Part shown: in pieces, positions 1-5,161 of the stretch
How the letters are laid out: every line of letters starts with the position of its first letter
Position numbering within the stretch: the stretch's first letter is position 1
Assembly: GCA_051011595.1 (NCBI GenBank)
Contig: JBPCTQ010000368.1
Location: forward strand, 1 to 5,399
DNA length: 5,399 bases
Direction: 5' to 3'
From: JAOUEE01 sp051011595
GTDB taxonomy: Bacteria; Actinomycetota; Acidimicrobiia; Acidimicrobiales; SHLQ01
Translations under genes and position numbers: made by a program
Notes under the pieces: generated by a model
Databases searched by the model: none
The model's input: only the letters and a program-made list of their open reading frames with translations
Told to the model about the DNA's origin: nothing

Positions 1-32
1 GAACCGCTCACAACCGACCTCTTGGAGGTCCT

Positions 33-37
33 GGAGG
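33..37 (+). promoter_or_regulatory. Ribosome binding site deciding the VOC start
   Basis: GGAGG lies 8 nt before the ATG at 46, an ideal Shine-Dalgarno distance, and only 2 nt before the ATG at 40. A second GGAGG at 24-28 lies 11 nt before the ATG at 40. This favours 46, with 40 possible. Confidence 0.6.
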
Positions 38-45
38 AAATGATC

Positions 46-444
46 ATGCTCGACACCACCGTGCAACGCCGGATCTCGATCCTGGTGTACGCCGACCTGG
101 AGGCCGCGCACGACTACCTCGTGCGGGTGTTCGGATTCGAGGCCGGCGAGCTCACCAGAGACGACAGCGGCACCGTGATCCACGCCGAGCTCCACGTGGG
201 CGACGGCGTGGTGTGGCTGCACCAGGAGTCGCCCGAGTTCGGCCTCTCTTCACCCGCCACGCTGGGCGGAGCCACCGCCACCATGGCGGTGATGGTCGAC
301 GATGTCGACGCCCACTTCCGTCACGCGTCGGGCGAGGGGGCCGAGATCAGCTACGAGCCGGTCGACCAGGAGTACGGCTACCGCGAGTACAGCGCACTCG
401 ATTGTGAGGGTGCACTCTGGTCGTTCATGAAACCGCTCGACTGA
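46..444 (+). CDS. VOC (glyoxalase/bleomycin-resistance fold) family protein
   Basis: This is a single-domain vicinal-oxygen-chelate protein of 132 residues from the ATG at 46, a usual length for the family. Visible family features are the strand-helix opening ISILVYADLEAAHDYL (10-25), FGF at 29-31, HAEL at 46-49 (H46 and E48 sit where metal or substrate contacts often lie), VDDVDAHFRHA (84-94), GAEI (98-101), and the closing YREYSALDCEGALWSF block (112-127). Many relatives read DPEGHxWxF there; this one has A in place of H. Substrate and reaction cannot be told: VOC members include lyases, dioxygenases and antibiotic-binding proteins. I chose 46 because GGAGG at 33-37 lies 8 nt upstream; ATG at 40 and TTG at 22 are in-frame alternatives. 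The frame stays open to the left edge, so a longer protein is not excluded. It converges on the carboxyltransferase gene. Confidence 0.88.
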   Translation: MLDTTVQRRISILVYADLEAAHDYLVRVFGFEAGELTRDDSGTVIHAELHVGDGVVWLHQESPEFGLSSPATLGGATATMAVMVDDVDAHFRHASGEGAEISYEPVDQEYGYREYSALDCEGALWSFMKPLD

Positions 445-453
445 CACTCGGGA

Positions 454-474
454 GCCCGTCGCCCATCGGCGGGC
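454..474. terminator. Possible hairpin terminator between convergent genes
   Basis: GCCCG (454-458) pairs with CGGGC (470-474). Inside it, CG at 460-461 pairs with CG at 467-468, with a T.G wobble between and a 5-nt loop, giving an 8-bp stem. It sits in the 36-bp gap between the ends of the VOC gene and the carboxyltransferase gene, where a shared terminator would be expected. No T tract follows on either strand, so it is not a classic intrinsic terminator. On the - strand the wobble becomes an A.C mismatch, so the stem is weaker in that direction. Confidence 0.35.
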
Positions 475-480
475 AACCGA

Positions 481-1989
481 TCAGGGCCACACCGCTGACG
501 TCGAGCGAGGCTGGGCCGGCACCTGACGCCGACTCATCGCCAGACGAACGTGGCGGAGGACGACGTTGCGCAGCTCGCGGGGATCGATGAGCTCGTCGAA
601 GCCCAAGCCGGCGGCCGACCGGTAGGCGGCATCGCGCTCGGCCGCATGAATGGCGGCCGCCTCGTCGTCGTCGGCGCCCACGGCCCGGCTCGATCCACGA
701 GCCCCCATCGCTCCCAGGGTGGCTCCGGGGAAACCGGCCGAAATCGTCTGACCGTCGAAGCTGATCATCGACATGACCATCGACCCGAAGCCGTAGGCCT
801 TCCGCAGCGTCACCTGCACCTTCGGCGTGCGGGCCAGGGTCTGGGCGGCGAACATCCGCCCGCCGGCCCGAAGGATGCCTTGCCGTTCGGACTCGGTGCC
901 CGCCAACACACCGGGGTTGTCGGCCAGGAATACCAGGGGAAGGTGGAAGGCGTCGGCCACCGAGATGAAATGAGCCGCCTTGTCGGCGGCGTCGGTGTCG
1001 ATGGCGCCGGCCAACACGGCGGGCTGATTGGCCACCACCGCCACCGGTTCCCCACCAACGTGGGCCAGCGCACACACCATCGCCGGGCCGAAGTCGGGCT
1101 GGACCTGGAAGAAGCGCCCGCCATCGACCACCAGGCTCACAACGTGGCGCATGTCGTACACCTGTGCGTTGTCGCGCGGCACCACGTCGAGGATCTCGTC
1201 GATGAGGCGTTCGCCGGTGTCGACCGGATCGGGGGTCGGCGGCGGGTACGACCAGGCACTGGAGGGGAAGAACGAGAGATAGGTGCCGATGTCGTCGAGC
1301 ACCGCCTCGTCGGTGGCTGCCACGTTGTGGATGAGCCCCGACCCGATGGCCACCGACGGTCCGCCCAGGTCCTCTTTGGTGACATCTTCACCCAACGACT
1401 CCTTCACCACCGGAGGGCCGGCGGTGAAGATCGCCCCCTGTGCGCTCATGATGGCGAAGTCCGACAGCGGGGCGATCAGGGCACCGTGGCCGGCCGAGGC
1501 CCCCAGCACACCCGTGACCACGGGAACCACCCCCGACAGCCGAGCCTGGGCCTGGAGGTCGACGGGTGACCGGCCGTGGCTGGGTTCCCCGGGCATCGGC
1601 GGACGGTGACCGGCCCCCTCGAGCAGCATCACCAACGGGATCTGTTCCTGGCCGGCCAGCTCGGCCAGCCGGAATCGCTTGGCCGACGAACCGGCGCCGA
1701 TCGATCCACCCAACACGGTGAAGTCCTCCACCCCGACGATGACCGGTCGGCCGTCGATGGTGCCGTGTCCACCCACGATGCCGTCGGCCGGCGCCTTGCC
1801 CACCAACGTGCCCAGCTCGTGGAACGAGCCGGTGTCGAGCAGCCGGTCGATGCGCCCCCGGGCATCGAGTTTGCCGAGCTGGTGGTGTCGGTCGACCTTG
1901 TCGGGCCCGCCCATGGCGCGGGCTGCCTGCCGGCGCTGCTCCAGATCGTCGAGCAGCGGCCCCCAGTCGTTGTCGGGGACCTCGGTCAT
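481..1989 (-). CDS. Acyl-CoA carboxylase carboxyltransferase (beta) subunit-like protein
   Basis: A 502-residue protein of the carboxyl transferase family (PccB/AccD type), which moves a carboxyl group from biotin to an acyl-CoA in the cytoplasm. Family lengths are usually about 500-550. The N half shows GRIDRLLD (45-52), a GGSIGAGSSAK segment (94-104) and an oxyanion-hole-like GASAGHGALIAP (163-174), then GPPVVK (191-196). The C half shows VAVVANQP (316-323), KAAHFISVADAF (337-348), DNPGVLAGT (357-365), VTLRKAYG (393-400) and FPGATLGAMGARG (420-432). Where PccB-like proteins usually have SGGARxQEG, this one has EGAGHRPP (124-131), so it is a divergent member and its acyl-CoA is unknown. No biotin carboxylase or biotin carrier gene is in view. 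The ATG at 1989 lies 19 bp after the alcohol dehydrogenase stop, so the two are probably co-transcribed; no strong Shine-Dalgarno is visible. The frame stays open to 2358, but that stretch overlaps the dehydrogenase and is not protein-like. Confidence 0.9.
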   Translation of the reverse strand: MTEVPDNDWGPLLDDLEQRRQAARAMGGPDKVDRHHQLGKLDARGRIDRLLDTGSFHELGTLVGKAPADGIVGGHGTIDGRPVIVGVEDFTVLGGSIGAGSSAKRFRLAELAGQEQIPLVMLLEGAGHRPPMPGEPSHGRSPVDLQAQARLSGVVPVVTGVLGASAGHGALIAPLSDFAIMSAQGAIFTAGPPVVKESLGEDVTKEDLGGPSVAIGSGLIHNVAATDEAVLDDIGTYLSFFPSSAWSYPPPTPDPVDTGERLIDEILDVVPRDNAQVYDMRHVVSLVVDGGRFFQVQPDFGPAMVCALAHVGGEPVAVVANQPAVLAGAIDTDAADKAAHFISVADAFHLPLVFLADNPGVLAGTESERQGILRAGGRMFAAQTLARTPKVQVTLRKAYGFGSMVMSMISFDGQTISAGFPGATLGAMGARGSSRAVGADDDEAAAIHAAERDAAYRSAAGLGFDELIDPRELRNVVLRHVRLAMSRRQVPAQPRSTSAVWP

Positions 1990-2008
1990 GGGTGGAGTTC
2001 CGGGCCGC

Positions 2009-3085
2009 TCAGAGGGGGCAGACGTCGAGCACGCCGCGAGCGAGTTTGCCGTCGTGCATGTCGTCGATGACGGTCTGTACCTGGTCGAGCGGGTACACCT
2101 TGGTGACCAGCTCGTCGAGCTTGTACTTGCCGGCCAGGTAGAGATCGGCGATGCGCCGGATGTCGTATTGAGGTTTGCTCGACCCGTACCGACATCCCAT
2201 GATCGACACGTCGAGGTAGGTGGTGAACGGTGCGTACTCGACCGTGGTGTCGAGCGGGGGTACACCGAGCACGATGATCTGACCACCCCAGTCGACCATG
2301 CCGATCGACTGTTCGATGAGCGCCTTGGCCCCCACACACTCGAACACGTGGTTGGCACCCCAACCGTCGGTGTGTTCTTTCACCTTGGCCGTGCTGTCGA
2401 CCTCGGCGGCGTTGATCCAGTGCGTGGCACCGAACTCCATGGCCAGTTCTTCCTTGCCCGGGTTGGTGTCGATGGCGATGACCGGGTTGGCGCCCGACAG
2501 CGCGGCCGCCTGGATCACGTTGAGCCCGATGCCGCCGACCCCGATGACCACCACACTCTCGCCCACGCCGACCTTGGCCCGGTTGAACACCGCGCCGGCC
2601 CCGGTGAGCACCCCACACCCGATGAGCGAGGCTGCCGGCAGCGGCACCTCCTTGGGGATGGGCACCGCTTGGTTGGCCTTCACCACGGTGTGCTCGGCGA
2701 ACGAGCTGATGTTGGCGAACTGGAACTGCGGTTCGCCGTCGAGAGTGAACGGCTGGGGTCGACCACCGAAGGTGGAGCGACACATGGTGGGGCGGCCGCG
2801 GTCGCAGGCTCCACACGCTCCACAGTTGCCGAGGGTGGACAGCACCACGTGGTCGCCCACCGCCACGCTGGTGACAGCCGCGCCGATCTCGGTGACCACA
2901 CCGGCGCCCTCGTGGCCGAGCACCACCGGTGTCTGGAACGGGATGGTGCCGTTGATGACGCTGACGTCGCTGTGGCACACCCCGGAGTTGACGATCTGCA
3001 CCTTGACCTCGTTGGCCCCGGGTTCGCGGACCTCGAGCCCTTCGACCACCGACAGTGCTTCGCCGTCGAAGACGATTCCCTTCAC
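2009..3085 (-). CDS. Zinc-dependent medium-chain alcohol dehydrogenase
   Basis: A full-length 358-residue MDR-superfamily dehydrogenase, expected to oxidise an alcohol to an aldehyde or ketone (or the reverse) with a nicotinamide cofactor. The catalytic zinc set is visible: C37 in SGVCHSD, H58-E59 in GHEG, and C157 in IGCGVLTG. The structural zinc lobe is complete, with C88, C91, C94 and C102. The Rossmann turn GVGGIG lies at 182-187, followed by an acidic D206 in AIDTN, which favours NAD(H) over NADP(H). The C-terminal part (KPQYDIRRIADLYLAGKYKLDELVT) resembles the class III/AdhD-like actinobacterial branch, some of whose members use tightly bound cofactor; that is family knowledge, not visible here. 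The start is GTG at 3085, preceded by AGGGG at 3093-3097. It is the upstream partner of the carboxyltransferase gene, 19 bp apart. The substrate is unknown. Confidence 0.95.
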   Translation of the reverse strand: MKGIVFDGEALSVVEGLEVREPGANEVKVQIVNSGVCHSDVSVINGTIPFQTPVVLGHEGAGVVTEIGAAVTSVAVGDHVVLSTLGNCGACGACDRGRPTMCRSTFGGRPQPFTLDGEPQFQFANISSFAEHTVVKANQAVPIPKEVPLPAASLIGCGVLTGAGAVFNRAKVGVGESVVVIGVGGIGLNVIQAAALSGANPVIAIDTNPGKEELAMEFGATHWINAAEVDSTAKVKEHTDGWGANHVFECVGAKALIEQSIGMVDWGGQIIVLGVPPLDTTVEYAPFTTYLDVSIMGCRYGSSKPQYDIRRIADLYLAGKYKLDELVTKVYPLDQVQTVIDDMHDGKLARGVLDVCPL

Positions 3086-3092
3086 CTGTTCA

Positions 3093-3097
3093 CCCCT
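3093..3097 (-). promoter_or_regulatory. Ribosome binding site for the alcohol dehydrogenase GTG start
   Basis: Reading the - strand, AGGGG is followed by TGAACAG and then GTG at 3085. This supports the GTG as the start; no ATG in frame gives the conserved MKGIVFDGE opening. Confidence 0.5.
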
Positions 3098-3118
3098 GAG
3101 CCTCTGGATCGGACAGTG

Positions 3119-3133
3119 GCCGATGGTATCGGC
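3119..3133. repeat. 15-bp perfect dyad in the gap upstream of the alcohol dehydrogenase
   Basis: GCCGAT (3119-3124) and ATCGGC (3128-3133) are perfect inverted arms around a 3-nt centre. It lies in the 78-bp gap between the small membrane protein and the alcohol dehydrogenase, 33 bp before the latter's GTG. It could be an operator, a small hairpin or a terminator without a T tract. A 6-bp arm in GC-rich DNA may also be chance. Confidence 0.3.
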
Positions 3134-3163
3134 GGCGACCGAGCAGGGCGAAGCGGCTGTGGT

Positions 3164-3532
3164 TCAGCCGGCCATGGTGACGCCGAGCACGATGGCCGAG
3201 TTCCAGGCCACCACCAGCACGTACCACGCGATCGCCAGCGCCAGGGTGCCGTGCACCACCTTGATCCGAGCCCGGATCAGGTACATGAACCAGGCCACCG
3301 CGGCCAGCGCCACCAGCTTGACGGCCGCTGCCGTCCACAGGTTGGCCACCACATCGCGCATGAGTGGATTGGCCTCGCGGAGCACTCCCCGCTGCAGCCC
3401 GACGTGGGTGATGATCATGTCGCCCAGATTGAGCCCCACCAGGATGGTGAACAACACCATGGCGGTCGACACCGGAGCCGCCGGCAGCCGACGGTTGGTG
3501 TGCACCATCACGTCGGGGGGGCTGGTCTCCAT
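3164..3532 (-). CDS. Small three-helix membrane protein, DUF5658-like
   Basis: An integral membrane protein of 122 residues from the ATG at 3532; a GTG at 3535 would add one residue. Numbering from the GTG, hydrophobic helices lie at about 22-45, 66-87 and 95-119, with a short basic link (RARIK, 88-92). The first helix and following loop carry the signature N36, D39, T43, G50 and ExNPLM (54-59), and K73 lies within the second helix. This pattern matches the DUF5658 family as I remember it; its function is unknown. No signal peptide or enzyme motif is seen. The start has no good Shine-Dalgarno, but a candidate promoter lies just upstream, so it may be expressed separately from the SDR 55 bp before it. 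Its presence among soluble oxidoreductases is unexplained; a link to membrane uptake or stress would be a guess. Confidence 0.8.
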   Translation of the reverse strand: METSPPDVMVHTNRRLPAAPVSTAMVLFTILVGLNLGDMIITHVGLQRGVLREANPLMRDVVANLWTAAAVKLVALAAVAWFMYLIRARIKVVHGTLALAIAWYVLVVAWNSAIVLGVTMAG

Positions 3533-3564
3533 CACGGTGCAGAGTACAACACGAAAATGATCGA

Positions 3565-3594
3565 AATGTATGTGTAGGGGCGAAACAGGGTCAA
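3565..3594 (-). promoter_or_regulatory. Candidate sigma-70-type promoter for the membrane protein and downstream genes
   Basis: Reading the - strand, TTGACC (3594-3589) is followed after 18 nt by TACATT (3570-3565). These match the -35 consensus at 5 of 6 bases and the -10 consensus at 4 of 6. It lies in a conspicuously AT-rich patch (about 3541-3600) in otherwise GC-rich DNA. The expected start of transcription near 3558 would leave a leader of about 23 nt before the GTG/ATG at 3535/3532. The -35 box overlaps the stop codon of the SDR gene. No experiment supports it; this is consensus matching only. Confidence 0.45.
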
Positions 3595-4388
3595 TGACCT
3601 AGGAAACCACGCAACATGGGGTCGACCTGAGCGTTCACCAGCAACGAGCCGCCGTCGATGACCACACTGTGGCCGGTGACATAGCGGGCCAGGTGCGAAC
3701 ACAGGAAGACCACCACGTCGGCCACCTCGTCGGGTTGGCCGATTCGGCCCAGCGGTGTGTTGGCTTCGATGGGACCGGCCAGGTCGGGGTTGTCGCAGAT
3801 GAACTGGTTGAGCCCGGTGCGGACGAACCCCGGCAGCACGGCATTGACCCGGATCCCGTCGCCGCCGTACTCGAGCGCCCCCGACTGGGTGAGGGCGATG
3901 GCCGCCGCCTTGGCCGCGGAGTAGGGGGCCTCACCTCGGGTCGGGCGCAGCCCGTTCTGGCTGGCGTTGGTGACGATGCTGCCGCCCCCGTTGTGCCGTA
4001 GGTGCGGCACGGCCGCCCGGATGCCGGTGAAGACCGCGGTCATGTTGGTGTCGACCAGGCGATGCCATTCGGCATCGTCGTAGGCGTCGAGGGCCATGAC
4101 ATTGCCCACCCCGGCGTTGTTGAACAGGTCGCTGAGGCCGCCCATCGCGTCGACGGCGGAGTTGACCGCACCGGTCAGTGCCGCCGCATCGGTGACGTCG
4201 GCGTGGTGGAACGAACCACCGAGCTCGGTCGCCAGCTGCCCGCCGGCCTCGGCATCGACGTCGATGAGCGCCACCGCCGCCCCCTCGGCCTCGAAGCGCC
4301 GGGCGGTGGCCGCACCGATGCCGTTGGCCCCGCCGGTGATGATGGCCTTGTGCCCCTCGAGCAGTCCCATGGGCGACGAGTCTGGCAT
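3591..4388 (-). CDS. Short-chain dehydrogenase/reductase (SDR), classical type
   Basis: A complete classical SDR of 265 residues, expected to reduce a ketone or oxidise a secondary alcohol in the cytoplasm. The cofactor motif TGGANGIG is at 18-25, with acidic D43 ending the second strand (LIDVD), which favours NAD(H). ADV (63-65) and NNAG (90-93) follow. The catalytic tetrad is intact: N115 in DTNMT, S143 in NASQNG, Y156 and K160 in YSAAK. PGFVRT (186-191) and the C-terminal VTGHSVVIDGG (237-247) complete the fold. The family is too broad to infer substrate. The start is ATG at 4388; an in-frame ATG at 4370 (residue 7) would keep the whole Rossmann fold, and neither has a clear Shine-Dalgarno. 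It lies 60 bp downstream of the tetR stop, with a perfect 7-bp dyad in that gap, so TetR control is plausible but unproven. Confidence 0.94.
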   Translation of the reverse strand: MPDSSPMGLLEGHKAIITGGANGIGAATARRFEAEGAAVALIDVDAEAGGQLATELGGSFHHADVTDAAALTGAVNSAVDAMGGLSDLFNNAGVGNVMALDAYDDAEWHRLVDTNMTAVFTGIRAAVPHLRHNGGGSIVTNASQNGLRPTRGEAPYSAAKAAAIALTQSGALEYGGDGIRVNAVLPGFVRTGLNQFICDNPDLAGPIEANTPLGRIGQPDEVADVVVFLCSHLARYVTGHSVVIDGGSLLVNAQVDPMLRGFLGH

Positions 4389-4407
4389 CTCGGGGAAAAT
4401 TGCGTCA

Positions 4408-4432
4408 GTTGTGCGGACCAGAGCAGCACAAC
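4408..4432. repeat. Perfect 7-bp inverted repeat between tetR and the SDR gene (operator or terminator candidate)
   Basis: GTTGTGC (4408-4414) and GCACAAC (4426-4432) are exact inverse complements separated by 11 nt. The dyad sits 19 bp before the SDR ATG and 16 bp after the tetR stop. The size fits a TetR-family operator controlling the SDR. It could instead form a terminator for tetR: on the - strand a TTTT run follows about 9 nt after the second arm, further than an intrinsic terminator usually has it. Confidence 0.45.
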
Positions 4433-4448
4433 GAACGCCAGAACGGTG

Positions 4449-5105
4449 TCAGCCGGTCGCGGTCAGGCTCCACGCCACTATGGCGGCCAGCGAATCCCGC
4501 AGCTCCTCGCGGGGCACACCCCAGTTCTCGAACCCCTGCCGATGGGCTGCCACGTGGGCCAGCATCGCCGTGAGCACCCCGGCCATGGCCGCCGGGCGGG
4601 TGGTGGGCGGCAGTCGGCCCGCCGCCACGTTGCGGGCCACCAGCTCGTCCATGGCCTGGTTGGCGCCGTTGAGCAACCAGGTCCGCAGATCTCGGAACCG
4701 CTCGTCACCTTCGAGGGCGGCCAGATCGATCACCCGGATGAGCGACCAGTGGGCCTCCCAGAAATCGAGGTACCCGTCGGCCACCGCCTCCGCGATCGAG
4801 CTCGGATCGGCGTCCCAGGCCTGACCTTCGATGAGCGCACGCAGCTCCTCGGACCCGTGTTCGGCCAGCTCCGAGGCCAGCACCAGCACGGCGGCCTCGA
4901 CGTCGGGGAAGTACTGGTAGAAGGTGGCGGGCGAGGTGCCGGCCGCCCGGGCGATGTCAACGACCTTCACGTCTCGATAGGTCGAGGTCTCGAGCATCTC
5001 GTTGGTGGTGTCGAGCAGCCGTCGTCGAGTCGCGAGGCCTCGGCGTCCGGGAACTCGGCCGTCGACGGCCCGCAGCTCGCCGTCATCGTGATCGTCATCG
5101 CTCAC
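4449..5105 (-). CDS. TetR-family transcriptional regulator
   Basis: A 218-residue one-component regulator, normally a dimeric repressor released by a small ligand. The N-terminal DNA-binding domain runs about 22-68: helix 1 (ATRRRLLDTTNEML, 25-38), then the helix-turn-helix with VKVVDIARAAGTS (46-58) and the recognition helix PATFYQYFPD (59-68). Residues 75-218 form the helical ligand and dimer region, too variable to predict the inducer. An acidic, His-containing tail (SDDDHDDGE, 2-10) precedes the domain. The start is GTG at 5105; no other ATG or GTG start is apparent before the DNA-binding domain. No Shine-Dalgarno is seen, which fits leaderless translation. It lies between two SDR genes on the same strand with perfect dyads on both sides, so self-control and control of neighbouring SDR genes is the natural inference. 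Confidence 0.93.
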   Translation of the reverse strand: MSDDDHDDGELRAVDGRVPGRRGLATRRRLLDTTNEMLETSTYRDVKVVDIARAAGTSPATFYQYFPDVEAAVLVLASELAEHGSEELRALIEGQAWDADPSSIAEAVADGYLDFWEAHWSLIRVIDLAALEGDERFRDLRTWLLNGANQAMDELVARNVAAGRLPPTTRPAAMAGVLTAMLAHVAAHRQGFENWGVPREELRDSLAAIVAWSLTATG

Positions 5106-5113
5106 GGTCGGCG

Positions 5114-5119
5114 AGGGTA
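5114..5119 (-). promoter_or_regulatory. Weak candidate -10 box for a leaderless tetR transcript
   Basis: Reading the - strand, TACCCT ends 8 nt before the tetR GTG. It fits the loose actinobacterial TANNNT form, and its position would give a transcript starting at or next to the start codon, consistent with the absence of a Shine-Dalgarno. No convincing -35 box is seen at the right distance, and this six-base match is weak. Confidence 0.22.
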
Positions 5120-5125
5120 GACCTG

Positions 5126-5148
5126 CCGGTGAACGACGCCGTCACCGG
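5126..5148. repeat. Perfect 7-bp inverted repeat upstream of tetR (operator or terminator candidate)
   Basis: CCGGTGA (5126-5132) and TCACCGG (5142-5148) are exact inverse complements separated by 9 nt. The dyad begins 20 bp before the tetR GTG, where a promoter would be expected, and 13 bp after the stop of the partial SDR. Self-repression by TetR would predict an operator here. A hairpin ending the SDR transcript is the alternative, although no T tract follows on the - strand. Its arms differ from those of the dyad at 4408-4432, so the same protein need not bind both. Confidence 0.42.
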
Positions 5149-5161
5149 GGCGAGGCCTCGA

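Noticed and set aside
550..1569. A 339-codon open frame on the + strand
   Set aside because: It is antisense to the carboxyltransferase, with His/Arg/Gly-rich composition typical of a mirror frame in GC-rich coding DNA.
1990..2358. N-terminal extension of the carboxyltransferase frame upstream of 1989
   Set aside because: It overlaps the conserved C-terminal coding region of the alcohol dehydrogenase. The translated extension is Ser/Thr/Arg-rich and unlike the family, whereas the protein from 1989 has a normal family length.
1986..2978. A 330-codon open frame on the - strand overlapping the alcohol dehydrogenase in another frame
   Set aside because: The dehydrogenase frame carries all zinc-binding and cofactor motifs. 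This frame is Arg/His/Gly-rich with no motif.
1679..3577. A 632-codon open frame on the + strand
   Set aside because: It lies antisense to the alcohol dehydrogenase, the membrane protein and part of the carboxyltransferase. Its product is rich in His, Asp, Gly and Arg with no fold-like pattern, as expected when the complementary strand has strong G/C third-position bias.
3737..3749. 13-bp perfect palindrome GGCCGA-T-TCGGCC
   Set aside because: It lies inside the SDR coding sequence at the conserved GRIGQP segment, so the codons explain it; no regulatory role is supported.
4002..5120. A 372-codon open frame on the + strand
   Set aside because: It is antisense to tetR and the SDR, both of which have clear family motifs. 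Its composition is low-complexity Gly/His/Arg/Val, and no family is recognisable.
5033..5160. Two copies of the 10-bp palindrome CGAGGCCTCG (5033-5042 and 5151-5160)
   Set aside because: One copy lies in tetR coding sequence. A short GC-rich self-complementary word recurring once in this composition is likely chance, and the copies show no further shared flanks beyond a base or two.
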